Source: Monarcha castaneiventris obscurior (lineage: Eukaryota > Chordata > Aves > Passeriformes > Monarchidae). Taken from it: 64,000 bases of DNA. The DNA lies in contig JAMPIT010000848.1 of the NCBI GenBank assembly GCA_026261815.1, positions 4,712,001 through 4,776,000 on the forward strand, in the 5' to 3' direction. Shown piece by piece: positions 1-12,007 of this stretch. Every line of letters begins with the position of its first letter. Positions within the stretch are counted from its first letter, which is position 1. A model generated the notes under the pieces. The model was not told the origin of the DNA. It did not search any database and saw only the letters and a list, made by a program, of their open reading frames with translations. The position numbers and the translations under genes were made by a program.

Positions 1-75
1 GGTGTGTGTGTGTCTTGTACGTGCAGAGCAAGGGGAAAGTGCTCAGGTGCCTGGAGCAAAGCAAAACTGCCCCAA

Positions 76-464
76 GGCCAGCACAGCTCCAGGTGGATGA
101 GGCCAGTGGGTCATTTGGGCCAGCACAGTTCCAAGTGGATGAGGCCAATGGATCGTTTGGGCCAGCACAGTTCCAGGTGGATGAGGCCAATGGATCGTTT
201 GGGCCAGCACAGTTCCAGGTGGATGAGGCCAGTGGATCATTTGGGCCAGCACAGCTCCAAGTGGATGCGGCCAATGGATCATTTGGGCCAGCACAGCTCC
301 AAGTGGATGAGGCCAGTGGATCATTTGGGCCAGCACAGTTCCAGGTGGATGAGGCCAGTGGATCGTTTGGGCCAGCACAGTTCCAAGTGGATGAGGCCAA
401 TGGATCGTTTGGGCCAGCACAGTTCCAAGTGGATGAGGCCAATGGATCGTTTGGGCCAGCACCA
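76..464. repeat. 42-bp minisatellite, nine full copies plus a partial tenth
   Basis: A 42-bp unit starting GGCCAGCACAG recurs at exact 42-base spacing, at 76, 118, 160, 202, 244, 286, 328, 370, 412 and 454, where the last copy breaks off. There are no length variants. Copies differ at about five positions, nearly all transitions; one copy (244) has GCG for GAG. Copies 8 and 9 are identical at these sites, while the first copy is the most divergent, as expected for array turnover by unequal exchange or slippage. Because 42 is a multiple of three, forward frames and a reverse frame stay open, giving apparent proteins with 14-residue repeats. I treat these as by-products. A short (GT)5 run lies at positions 2-12, just upstream. 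Confidence 0.95.
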
Positions 465-1289
465 GAGCCGTGCCCTCAGGAATGTGCCCCCTGCCAGCCA
501 CTGGTCCCAGCACTGCTCCCCAGGAACATCCAGTGACAGGAGAGAAACGGGCAGGGTTGTGCCTGGAGCAGGGAAAGGGAAACTGAGCTGGGGGAGGAAA
601 AGGGAAAAGCCCTACTGCAGGGAGGGATTCTGCATGCACAAGGCTGGGACGTGGCACTTAAGGAAGGGCCAGTTTTGGAGGCAGGCCTGAGTCTGTGCCT
701 GCCAGTGTGACCCAGCGTGTCTGAGCCTGGAGACACTGGGAATTTATTGGTGCTCAGTGATCCCAAACGTGCTGCTTCCAGGTCCCAGCCAACCTTCCAG
801 CACAGCTCACCCCAGGGTCACTTCTGTCCCCTCTCCTTTCTCCCCAGGCACTCATGGCAGATACCTGCTGCCAAAATTTTTTGCAACAATCCCCACCTTT
901 GACCCTGGTTAACAAACGTGTCTCTAGACAATTCCCAAGGAAGATTCATGGTTTAACATGCTACAGCTATTTCAACAAGCATCCTGCAAACAGCAGCCTG
1001 CACTGCAGGAGAAGGAGCTGGGTGTGTGGAGATGAGCCTGCCAGCCCCAGTGTCAGACAGACCCTGGGAATATTTAATTCACCAGTGCAGGCACAGCTTT
1101 GAGAGCTTGACTCCTCTTGCAGCTCCTCCCTGACATGCAGCAGCCTCAAACACACGGTGCAGCACTGCACATTGATAAACTAATTTGCTCTGCATTTGCT
1201 GTCAAGTGACATTTGCACCTTCCTTGAACTTTATGGGTTCCAACTTTCTTTCTCCATTGATTTTTTTTTTTTCCCCTTTCAATTCCCCG
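465..1289. other. Unique non-coding sequence, nothing recognised
   Basis: The sequence between the minisatellite and the CpG-rich element shows no known repeat, RNA gene or convincing reading frame. A run of 12 T lies at 1261-1272. Confidence 0.6.
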
Positions 1290-2350
1290 TTCTGTTCCTG
1301 CGGTTCAGGGAACACGTCCCGAGCCCTCTCGTGGTTAATTTAGCATCCATTAGCTTTTTATCAACTTATTTGTAAATTGGCTGTTAGGGTTTCCTTAGGA
1401 GGAAGAAATTACATCTAATCCTCGGTCCCGAGAGGAGCGCTGCCCCCGCGCAGGGATGTGCAAGCTCAGGGAACAGCAGCGTTAGCAAGGAGCCAGCCTT
1501 GTTTCGTGGCCAAGATAAGGCAGGTACGAGCCGGGCTGACTTGGCACCCGTGTTCATTAGCCGAGATGGGGAGCTTTGAACTGCAGCGAGCAGCGATTAA
1601 GCGCTAATTGTGTCTTCTGTAAGGGGGCATTTCGAACAGCTCACCCCTTTGTTAGGCGGCTCTTCTCACACACATCACGTCTCCCCACGGATAAACAGCC
1701 CTTTATCTCACTTGACTCTTCTGTTTTCCTTTCCCTATGAAATGCTGGATCTGATTTAAGTTCACCCGCATCCAGTGACTCCAAATTCAATAGATCTTCC
1801 TTGTTACCTCTTTCCTTTCGGAAAGTCTTCATCAATGAAACCCTTGAAAATGATTTAAATGACCAACAGAGAGTAGTGCTCTTTAACTGTGCAATCAGAG
1901 ATGATTTACTGAATGCATTTCGGGATGATTGCAGTGCGGGTTTAGGGATCGCTCAGGAAAGAGAGGAGGAAGTGGCTGAGGTGTTTTGCCTCCCCTGAAA
2001 GGGCAATGCACGGCGGCAGGAGCACGGGCTGCATATGTCGCTATTATTATGGAGCATGGAGTACCCGTTAAAAGGCAGAAAAGCCAATATGTCACGTATT
2101 TGGAAACCTTCCACTCGCTGCAGAACCATCACAGAGCACAGGCCACAGAGATAGATCATGCTGACCTATTTCCTAGACGGAAAACTGAGCCCCACGTGCT
2201 GCTTGCACGCTCATTATTTTCACCAAAGGCAGCTGCGGATGCAGTTCTCCTCCTCGCACCTTCCCTGGAAGCTCAGTTTAAGTGCTGAAACGTGCATCTA
2301 TCTCGTATTAAACACGAGTTCTTCCTCCAGCATAACTTATTCCTTTGTCT
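1290..2350. promoter_or_regulatory. CpG-rich unique stretch, candidate conserved enhancer or unannotated promoter
   Basis: I count about 44 CpG dinucleotides in roughly 1,060 bases, about one per 24. The following kilobase has about nine. GC content is not extreme, so this is relative protection of CpG rather than plain GC richness. No CR1 or LTR sequence interrupts it. It contains several TAAT/ATTA cores (for example around 1335-1350 and 1600-1610), a CACGTG E-box near 2191-2196 and GATA-like sites near 1512. There is no obvious TATA box with a downstream reading frame. The 65-codon open frame at 1801-1998 resembles nothing I know. A methylation-free regulatory element is the best inference. 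An exon of a non-coding RNA or an unmethylated promoter is possible. Confidence 0.4.
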
Positions 2351-5300
2351 CAGGACCTGCTGTCACACTCTGCACGTGTAGAATGTATTCAGGATAACAA
2401 AAAGGAACAACAAAACATAAAGATCAGTGGCAGATCTCACTGGAATGCTGCAGATTTACCCCACCTGCCTTTGCTCTGTACAGTTGTGCCAGTTTAAACA
2501 AACTGTGTGAGTTTAAATTCACCTTCTTGCCAGCCTGTGAGAGCACCTCGGAGCAGCATCTCACACCTCAGACCAAGAGATTGCTGTGTTCTCTTTCTCT
2601 TTGCTGCTGACTTCGTGTATCTCAATCAGCCCCGGAACTTTATACACTTGAACCTTCCTTCACCTTAATCAGTTTCAAATATTTATTTGTCTTTCTAATC
2701 TAAAAGTCTTTCTATGCCCACTGGTCAGCTGAACCGAAGCCAAGATCAGGCTCTCAGCGGTCTATAGCTCACAAATGACCTCGTGTAAACAAAAAATAAA
2801 AGAGAATTTCAGTGGTCTGTGTGAGGATTTGAGATTACTACAATGACATGGAATTCACAGGAGCTCAAAAACGTAGAGGAGGTCTGTTTCAGAGAAGAAC
2901 TATGATAATTTGTGGCCAGAGGGAATAAGGGAGGGTTTAGCCAAAATGGAAATTACCTTTTGGTTCTCCTTTACTACAGCCCCTATAACTCCAGTTATAG
3001 AAATGCAATGGGTTGTTTAACTCCTGTCCTATAACACCAGCCCTTATGCATGATTTAATCCATGCAGCGCCTCTTAATGAACTCATCACTCTTATGATGC
3101 TGAGTTATTAAGGAAACTTTGCTCTTGTTTAAGGGGAACTGCTGAACAAATGTATATTTAGCAAGCAGAAGAAGATATCATGGATAAGCCATTACAACCC
3201 TTTTGGGGATCCCGTGTGGCCTCAGCCAAGTCAGGAAGAAGATCTGATGCCAGGGAGACACTGGGGTTAGAAACTGATCTGGGGGCTCTGGGTGTGAGGC
3301 AGAGCTGCTGGGCTGATCTGGAATTCCTCAGAGTACCCCCAAACACAGAGCTCACACAGAGGATATTAATCTCTCTGGGACTTTAATATTTTTCTGAGCT
3401 TGGGACAATGAGGCAATAAAGCTGTTTGTAAAAGTTTTGGGTTTTTTCTCTGTGGTGATATTTTTCTTTACATTTTGTTGGGTTTGTGAAGCCAGTTCTG
3501 GTCATGCAGGAGCATTGGCCTATGTGCATTGAATTTATTTCTGAGGGGAGGTTCATTTTTTTTTCAATGAAAACGGAGAGTTTCTACATAAATCTGATTC
3601 TTTTATCAAAGATCTTACTAAAATAACAAAATTCTCTTCTGGCGGATGACCCACACAACCCACCTTGGTCTCCAAGAATTAGAAGATGGCTTAGGGACTT
3701 TGACTCTCTCTTGTTTTTCTTTTCCTTGAGTATGACTTACGGGTTTTCTTCTTTTTACATAGAATTCACATTAGGCCCTTCCATAAATGTACTTTCTCAT
3801 TTATTTTCTCTTTCCCTAAGCAAAAAGATTTCTGCAGCTCAAAAATTACATCTCTGAGCCTTCACACCTCCTCTCTTGGGAGGTATTCTCACACTCTCCT
3901 TCCCATCAGCACTTGTAGATTTCCAAAGCAGTTCAAAACAGTAAAAACCCCTCCTTTCATCCACAGTTTCATATTTTCTTTAAGAAGATCCCTCCCAGCC
4001 TCAGCAATCAGCCAGAACAGCTCCACCTCACCCTCACACTCTGTTTTGCTTTCAGCCATCTCAGGCTTTGTTTTATTTTTATTTTTTTTTAAAACCACTT
4101 TGTCTGCTGCTGGATGGCAACAGAACAGATGCTACAGAATTATGTTTCATTTCTATCTTTACTCTCAGGCAAAATTCAATGTTCAGGGGCATGGTCAAAA
4201 TCATTTCTTGATGGCCTTTGGATATTTGTTAAATACACTCAGCTCTGGTGTATGATGTCTTTTCAGTGATGTTATATTGCTTTCAATAATAGCTACAATT
4301 TAGCAATAGCACACATACCAAGGCAAAAACACACTACAAAAGCCTAAAGCTAACCTGTAAATCCATGAATTCAAGGGCTGAAGAAGGCAGAGATTTTATG
4401 GTTGTATTAAGCTGCTTGGTAGCTGGGAGTTCCATCACACAGGTCCTAATTCTGAAAGTATTCAGCCTGTGGAAGTTCATAATCCTATGGAGATTTTTTT
4501 TTTTAACTGAAAACCTTTTTCTCTTGTTGAAGCCTGTTAAATTCCATGTGTTATGCTCAAGGTTTTTCAGGATAAGGATGCTTAGGATATAACTAAAAAC
4601 CCATTTGAAATGGCCAAAGTGCCCAGCTGTGGTAAACAGGTACAAAACCCAAAAAGGTGAAATCATTAAAACATTCAAAGCATTCACTCCTTCGAGTAAA
4701 ATCAATATCTCTTTGAAGCAGTGAAATCTGATGTAAAATCTTGCAGTGAAGTTCTGAATTTCCCATTCTGGAGTGGGTGTCCAGACACCCCAGTGATTAA
4801 TACCTTCATCACTGCCCAGCCAGATGGAAGCCTGATGGAAGACAGAAACATAATAGCCATGCAAATAAAAATGTCATTACTAAAGGCTCTGCCAAGGCTC
4901 TGAAATCTCTGGGCCTGAAAGCAAGCAGCAAAGCTGGGGGCGATGCAGTAATTGTCATCTGAGTGTTCCCAGAGAGGGAACTCGGTGAAAACCCTGAACA
5001 TGCAGAAGGAGGTGGGAGGCTTTGTTATGTATCTAATGTATTGTTGTTCCATATTAATTGAAAACAGGAATTATTGTGTGGGGCTGCTGGAAGAGCTCCT
5101 GTGAAACAAATAAGCTGATCACCTGGGCAGAGCTAATGAGGCTCCAGAGAAGCTACTCCTTAATATTACTTAAATCAGATTTGCCAGTTTACTGTAATTG
5201 TCCTTTAACTTTTCTAATTTCAAAGTCTGCTTCCCCCAGTTTCCTGACACTGTCATGCAACTTTTATTATTCTGGGGTCTGCTTCAGCCCCTGGCCTGGG

Positions 5301-6450
5301 CTCAGTTATCCCTGTGGGCATATACTAATCATCCAGGGAGAAACTGGGCCTTTTTTTTTTCGCAATTCAACAAAGCTGAGTTATTTTCACTGAATTGAGA
5401 GTACTTCGAATAAGGATCCTGCCTGTCATCTTCGAAAGTTCACTTCATTAATCTCACCAGAGCTATGAAGCTCAGTCCTGGCTGAGTTATTCATAAGCAG
5501 ACAGGACTGGACTAAGTGTGCAACACAGGGAATAGAAACAGCACCAAGAAATGCTGGGATCCTCCCCCACAGGTTGAACAAGCAACTGTTAATAAGTATA
5601 AGTGTGATTTTGCAAGCCAGGCCGTGGGCTAAGATGTGTATGTGAGAGCACAGATGGACTTCAGAATTAGCAGGCAGCCGTGAGAGATGAGCAGCTCAGC
5701 AGCCCCAAAGACAACCTGCTTGCAGACAGGTAAAAACCACCGAGCCCACGTCCTGCTCTGATGATAACACCAGCTTTGATTGCCCATCAGTAATATTTCC
5801 TAACAGGTTTTTTTGCCTTTTTTTTTTTTATATTACCATGCAGTCCATGGGAGGAATGCAAATGTTGTCCACCTCCAAATAGCTCATTAAAATTTACCTG
5901 TGACAGACGCCTACCAGACATTTGCAGAGCAGGTTGCACTGTGACAGTCACCAAATCTGATTGTCCCCTACCTGTCCTGCCCCACACTTGCCTGTTTTAC
6001 CATCCTGAAGTGAACACTGTCTCAGTGCTGTGGTGTGCAAAGCTTAACCCTGTGCAGCCCCAGCCTGGAAGGACTCATTAGGGGCTATAGCAACATAAAT
6101 AACACATAAGTCATTCATAACAATCAATAGCTGCATTCCTCAAATGCTTTGTTTCCAATGAATAATTCCACCAGTTCAAGTTGTCAGGCATGGCAGCAGG
6201 CAAAAAAGCTGCAAGCACCTCTGAAAACTTCCCAAATTATGGCTTCCTGCAATTCTTTCACCTGTGGCAGCTTTTGAAGGGCTTTAAAAGGTGGGTGATG
6301 CAGGAAACCCACAGGCAGAGTCAGGAATTTAAAAACTGTGGGGAAAAGGAGTTGGCAAAGGTAAAAGGACTTCCCCAAAGCTGGAGAGAAGGACGTACAA
6401 ACAGAAAAGCGTGGATTAGGGGGGAGTGACACAGCCAGTACAAACCTAGA
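2351..6450. other. Unique non-coding sequence with homopolymer runs
   Basis: This is about 4.1 kb of AT-leaning single-copy sequence. T runs lie at about 4494-4504, 5351-5360 and 5818-5829. The longest open frame is 176 codons on the minus strand (4334-4864). It matches no family I recognise, and its length is within chance expectation for the whole window. No RNA gene or transposon signature was seen. Confidence 0.6.
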
Positions 6451-6560
6451 CTCCCAGAATGGTTTGGGTTGGAAAGGACCTTAAAAATCCCCCAGTGCCA
6501 TCCCCTGCCATGGGCTGGGACACCCTCCCCTGCCCCAGGCTGCTCCCAGCCCTGCCCAGC
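6451..6560 (-). mobile_element. CR1 LINE, 3'-terminal fragment
   Basis: Read on the minus strand, this is the last ~110 bases of an avian CR1. The plus strand shows CCCAGAATGGTTTGGGTTGG (complement of the CR1 tail), then AAGGACCTTAAA and CTGCCATGGGCTGGGACACC. It stops after CCCTGCCCAGC, so only the extreme 3' end was integrated. This strong 5' truncation is typical of CR1. Confidence 0.88.
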
Positions 6561-8299
6561 AGCACAAACCTACACAGGCCCCAGGATCCAAGGGTGGAAC
6601 TCCAAGCAGACATGTGCAAAAAGAGACTCAGCCCAAGGTCACAGCACGATGCAAAGACCCTGCTGCACCCAGCAAGAGCACCTGCCTTCCACTTACCTTT
6701 TTTAGCCACTTATCCACAATTTCTGTGTAATTGCACCTGCCTAATAGCCTTCTGTCAGGCTCCTGCCATTCATCCATCACACATTAACAGTCTATTCTGA
6801 TTTCTGAGGTACATTTCATCTTCTCTGACACCCATAATTTTCATGTAACCCCTTTATTGAAGCAATTAAATCTTCTTTCCATCCATTCTTTTCGGTTTCA
6901 AATTTACATTTTTAGTACTAGTTTTGCAACAGCCCTAGCTCCTTCACAGTTGCAGGGTTTAATTCATGTTTATGTTCAGTTCATGTGGCACCCTCACCAC
7001 ATGGCTCATTTTCTGTCAACTACAAAATTTAGGTTGCAACCCAGGCTCACTTTGCATTTGCACCACAAGAGACATGAAAACACAAGATTCAAAATTGGAT
7101 GTTTCCTTCTAATTTTGACAATTTGATTATATCCCATAATATTTTTGCATGAAGATTTACAAAAAAAAAAAAAATCTACCATGCTTGTAGCTCTATTCTC
7201 CTTATAATGCATAGAAATGCATCGTCTTGTGTGTGTGAAAAACATACAGAGAGGGGAGAAAAATCCTAATGAAAAACTCAGCAGAGCATGCAGCGCTTCT
7301 CTCTAGCATTTCTAACAAGTTGTCCATCTTTATGGTCTTCAGGACCATTTGGAGTTTATGGAACAGGTCAGTGAATGCTTTTCCTTGCATGATTTTGACA
7401 ACACAAGAAGTTAATGGCAAAGTTTATTGCTGTTTGCTGAAGAGGATAAATGCAAGAGAGTCTGGACGTCAGCAGCAAGAGGCAGCCTCACCCAGCTGCT
7501 TCTGTTTCCCACAGCAGCCCTGGGAAAGCTGGATATTGGCACAGACCTCTCAAAAATCCCAAATGGAGCAGGGAAGCTCCAGAAAAACCCTTTTATTCCC
7601 CACCAGATTCCACATGTAGGTGCTAAATCTCACGTTTGGAAAGGCTTTGCTGCCCACCCCTGTGTGCTGGCTCCCTGGCCTCGGCCATCCCTCAGCCACT
7701 GCAAACACCAAATCTGCCAACAGCCAGTGTCTGTGACAATCAGGGTGTGATGGATTTGTCCTCATTCAGAAGGAAAGGTCACACTTCCCAAGGATTAGAT
7801 GGGAGAGGTGTGAGAGGGTTCCATGTTTGCTGCCCAGGCATGGTAACGTCCCAGTGGAGCAGGTATTTTTCCATCTGTAGGACAGTGACCAAACCCCTCA
7901 GGGAATAATTTTGAAGTCACATTTCACTTAAATGCAAGGAACATTTATTAAAATGACTATTTGACATTTAGGCACTGCTGGATCCCAAAGCAGTGTGTAA
8001 GAATTTGCACAAGCCATGGTAAGGAGAGGGACCAGTCAAACCGAAGCACCTCACTCTCTGACCCATCCCAGATCCTAACACAACCCACAGGGTCCTGGAA
8101 ACAAAGAGGAAAACTTGGAAACCTTGCTTCTGACACGTGTCAGAGCACATTTCCCTTGATAAGACCCTGCACTGTCGATTCACAGAACAAATAAAAAACA
8201 AACAAAGAAGAATTAAAGAAAAAGACAGAGCAGAATTAATCCTTCTTTAACTTAATTGTCTCAGTCCTTCAATTGCCCATCCCTTGTGGAATGGATCTT
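6561..8299. other. Unique non-coding sequence
   Basis: No repeat family or gene was recognised. A run of 14 A lies at 7161-7174. Open frames of up to 116 codons (7269-7619) show no domain or compositional sign of coding. Confidence 0.6.
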
Positions 8300-9060
8300 T
8301 GGTACAAGGAACAGATGTCGGGGCCAGGCCACTGTGAAGGTTTGGATGCCAGACATGGATCTCCAGCAAGGAGCTCCCAGAACTCCCCCAGGACCACGGC
8401 GAGGAGCCTGGTGCTCCCAGGTGGCCCTCCCAGGGAGGGACATGGGGACGTTTGCAGATTACACTGAGATGAAATGATCTGAACCCAGCTGCAGGCTCCT
8501 GGGCTCAGGGAACATTGGCAAGGGGACAATGGGCCAGTGCCCAGCCCTGCTGCAGTCCCAGAGCGCTGCTCCCAGCCCGGGATGCCTCTGCCACCCTGCC
8601 CTGCCTGGCCTGGCACAGGACAGGAGGCACTGGGGAAGCCAGCGAGCAGTTCTGGCCTCCCCTCAGGGCAGTGTGCCAGCTTTTCTCCCATGGAGGGGCT
8701 CAGGGAGTCTCCAAGGGAGCTTGAACAAAGCTGCTCTGAGCGAGCTGAGCGTGGCTGTGGCTGTGGCTGCAGCCGTGCCCGGGGCAGAGCCAGCCACACT
8801 CCTGGGCAAGAGGGCACTGCCAGGGGCAGCAGCAATGCCAGGATCTGCTGCCCACAGCACCTGTGCCAGGGCCCCCAACAGCCTGGCTGGCTCTGCTGCT
8901 CACTGGCGTGTTCAGGACAGTGTTTGCAAGGGAACATCCCTTCTGGGATGGGGAGCAGCAGCTCTGCTCCTGCCACATCCCTCCTTGCCTGGCAGCAGCA
9001 GCAGGAGCTGCAAATCTCACCTTACCAAGCTGTCCCCTCCTGGCTCTGTCCTGTGCACAT
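8300..9060. other. GC-rich, CpG-poor segment
   Basis: About 760 bases are clearly richer in GC than their surroundings and full of CAG, CTG and CCTGGC words. I count only about 14 CpG, so this is not a CpG island. Low TA content leaves long frames open on both strands: 235 codons on minus at 8269-8976 and about 195 on plus at 8529-9136. A short GTGGCT triplication lies at about 8752-8770. The overlapping two-strand openness, and translations rich in Ser, Pro, Ala and Leu without a domain, argue against coding. A degraded GC-rich repeat is possible. Confidence 0.5.
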
Positions 9061-9726
9061 CCCACACCCGGATAAAAAACAAACTGAGCCTTTTAATCAT
9101 TTTCCTCAATTAGTAAGAGCAGGTTTTGGGTGTTAGAATATTGACACTGCCTTTTTAAAAATGGATTGGTGGTATTTAGGAGCCTGTTGTTACTTAGGAA
9201 CATGGACTGTTGTGCTGTACTTGTCATCAATTAGCTTTTAATTAATGTGAATTTTATCTTTCCTCTACTAAGTGGGGAAGAGGAGAGCAATGGGCAGGAT
9301 AGGAGTGGGCAAAGCAGCCTTAACAGCAATTTCACTGAGCAAACTGAGCCACTAAACACTGACAACACTTCCTAATGTGTGCTGTAACCACTGTCACACG
9401 ATGAGTGACATTAATTTCTAGTGCCCCTCTACGTTTCTGACAAGAGCCACTCCTTGAAGCCAGGATTCACTGTGCCACCAGCACAGAGCCACCAGGCAGG
9501 ACTGTCAGTGCAGTGATTCTCAGGCTGTAAAACCAGGTGGTCACACATTTGGTGGGTTGTTTTTTTGTTTTTTTTTTTTTGTAGTAGACAACCCAGAAAT
9601 AGGGAAATCTCCTCCAAAGAGGGGAAAGCAAACAATGAAAGAGAATAAGGTAAATGTTCTCTTACCTCTTCTCCTATTCCTGATTTATTTGTTGCTCCAC
9701 TTTGTTGTATTTCCAGTGCCTAAATG
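9061..9726. other. Unique non-coding sequence
   Basis: AT-rich single-copy sequence with a T run broken by one G (9560-9580). Nothing else was recognised. Confidence 0.6.
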
Positions 9727-10036
9727 GGCTGCAGGAGTGTTGGAGAGGCCATGGAGTGACAGGAAAAGGGAGAATTGCTTCAAACTGACAGGAGGAAGGG
9801 TTTAGATTGGATATTAAGGAGAAATCCTTCCTGGTGAGGGTGGGGAGGCCCTGGCACAGGGTGCCCAGAGAAGCTTTGGCTGCCCCTGGATCCCTGGCAG
9901 TGTCCAAGGCCAGGCTGGACAGGGCTTGGAGCAGCCTGGGATAGTGGAAGGTGACCCTGCCATGGCAGGAGGTGGAAAGATGTGATCTTTAACACTCCTT
10001 CCAACCCCAACCTTTCTGTGATTCTATGATTTTATG
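9727..10036 (+). mobile_element. CR1 LINE, 3' fragment (~310 bp)
   Basis: Sense-strand CR1 3' region. It begins near GCAGGAGTGTTGGAGAGG and passes through the TTTAGATTGGATATTAAGG block and the CCCTGGCACAGGGTGCCCAG block. It ends with the tail TTCTGTGATTCTATGATTTT. Compared with the copy at 12690 it has a short deletion near 9750, where the AGACAATTTGCAAGGGCC stretch is reduced. No reverse transcriptase sequence is included. Confidence 0.95.
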
Positions 10037-12007
10037 CTCATCATAGGTGATGATCTCTCCACTACTAAACTGCCCTGCGTGACCTTGTTAAATCTTTGCC
10101 ACGGGTTCCTGTTTGTGCAGTGTCAGGAAAATAACACAGAATTCCCTGTCTGTTCGTGGAGAAAAAGCTCCATTGAGAAGGAAAGTAAGAGCTGGTGTTT
10201 GTGTGGAGCCCCAGCTCCCTGCCTGACAGGATGCTGGTTGCAGCAGGGTGAGGGATGGCTGGGGAGGTGTGAGAACCAGCCCGGAGGGTCTGGAGTGCAG
10301 TTCAGAGAGAGGTTTAAATCCATTAGAGGGGACACAGTAGATGTAGAGCCATTTGTTTCTCCCAAGTGAAGCAGTGGGTTTGTTTCTGTCCTTGAGCACT
10401 ATTTCAGGGTGAAGGAGAGAGACAAAGCCTGAATTTGTGGGAAGAACAAAACCATTCCTAAACCCTCTCAGTTTAAGGGTTTATGGCACTTGCAGCCTTT
10501 GTTAAAAATGGTTGAAAAAGATCCCTGGTCCCTCTGCAGTTATACACAAAAATCAGTGTATTATTCATCTTCTGTTACATGGCTGGACTTACCAAAGCCT
10601 TTATCTTGAAGGTAATACTGATTGTACCTCTGCTGAATTTTTTTTGCCACTCTAATTTCCTTGCAGGACTGGTCCACAGTTCCTTGACCATCCAGGCAAA
10701 TCTGTCATCTCCCCATAAAAGCACCTCCATCAGCTTGTTTTTGATGCAAGCCCTGATAAAGGGCAGGATTTAGGCCAGCCACAGTCAGAATTAAATTTAA
10801 AAAATGGGGTTCTGCCCACCTCTCTTTTTTTTTTTTGTCTCTTAAAATTACTTTCCAGCTCAGTCCCAGACTGAGTAATTCAAAGCTGATGGGAAATGAA
10901 AGTCATGGTCTGTGGAGAGCTAATGGATATCTAAAAAAAAGTTAGGGGAAAATTTATCCTCCCCTCGCCCCTAAATCCACCTGAGTTGAGAAGTGCAATA
11001 CATCAACAGGTCTGTTGATGGGTTGTCTTCTAGCACAGGCTTCTCATCCCATTTTATCTGCCTCATCATCTTGTGGACCTACACACTGGCAGCAGATAGA
11101 TGGCTCCAGAAAGAGTCAAGGTAACATTAAAGAGACAAATGCCTCCCATCTCCCGGGGTTTTTATGCACACTGACTCCACTCCAGAGTCGTCAGTACAGC
11201 AGTCTCCTCTTGCCACCCGTCTGAAACAAAGCAAAACAAAGCCCTAAATAAATGCCAGCAGGCTGAGGTGAGGGGAGGCTCAGCAGTGTGAGCAGGACAC
11301 CAGACACTGGCTCAGGGGAGGCGACCCCAGAGCCTGCCCAGAGATGTTTCCTCAGTGGCTCCCTCAGGGGACATCACCCCCAGCCCTCCCTGCTCACAGC
11401 TGCCTGTGCACAGGCCCTGCTTCTCCCCCAGGACGTGCTGCTGGAGAAGATGAGGAGGTTGTCACTTCCACTTTAGCCTCTTGTTTTCTCTCTCTGGCCT
11501 TGATTTTTGTCACATCTGCTCTCAGGCTTGTCTCTGTCAGGGATGAAGGGAGGGTCAAGAAGGTTGAGACTGACCCAGCCCCGTGAGCTGGCCCTGGTAC
11601 CACTCCAGCCTCACCCTCCTTTATCTCAGGGGGTTTTTTCAGACTGAGGTGGCCTGTGAATTTAGCAGCCACCTCTAAATCCCCTGCACTCTTCACTCTA
11701 CAGTTAAAACTTAATTCTGTCCAAGCCAAGACCTGTTAGCAACACTAAAGCCCTCTAGCTGGAGACTGCCAAGTCTCACTTTAACACTTGCCTTGCCATG
11801 TCCTATTCAGGAAAAAAAAGAAATCCATACTCGTCATCTAGAAATTTCCTTAGGAATAAATATTCATATGTTACATAATCTTTTCACTTTGGGATATTCC
11901 TGGGAAGAGCTTGTTTTGGTAGCCATTCATCACTTGGAGCCTGTGGAACAGCTTCTGTTGAATGGATGGGGTGGGTGATGCACCCAGGAGAAAAACCTCC
12001 CCTACAC
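10037..12007. other. Unique non-coding sequence
   Basis: About 2 kb without a recognised repeat or gene. A run of 12 T lies at 10825-10836. The longest open frames (~111 codons at 10034-10369 and 11394-11729) have no recognisable content. Confidence 0.6.

Noticed and set aside
4334..4864. 176-codon minus-strand open frame
   Set aside because: No recognised domain. With six frames over 64 kb, frames of this length in AT-balanced DNA are expected by chance, and no second exon or promoter is visible.
8269..8976. 235-codon minus-strand open frame
   Set aside because: Lies in GC-rich DNA where stops are rare. Competing long frames exist on the plus strand, and the translation is low-complexity with no domain.
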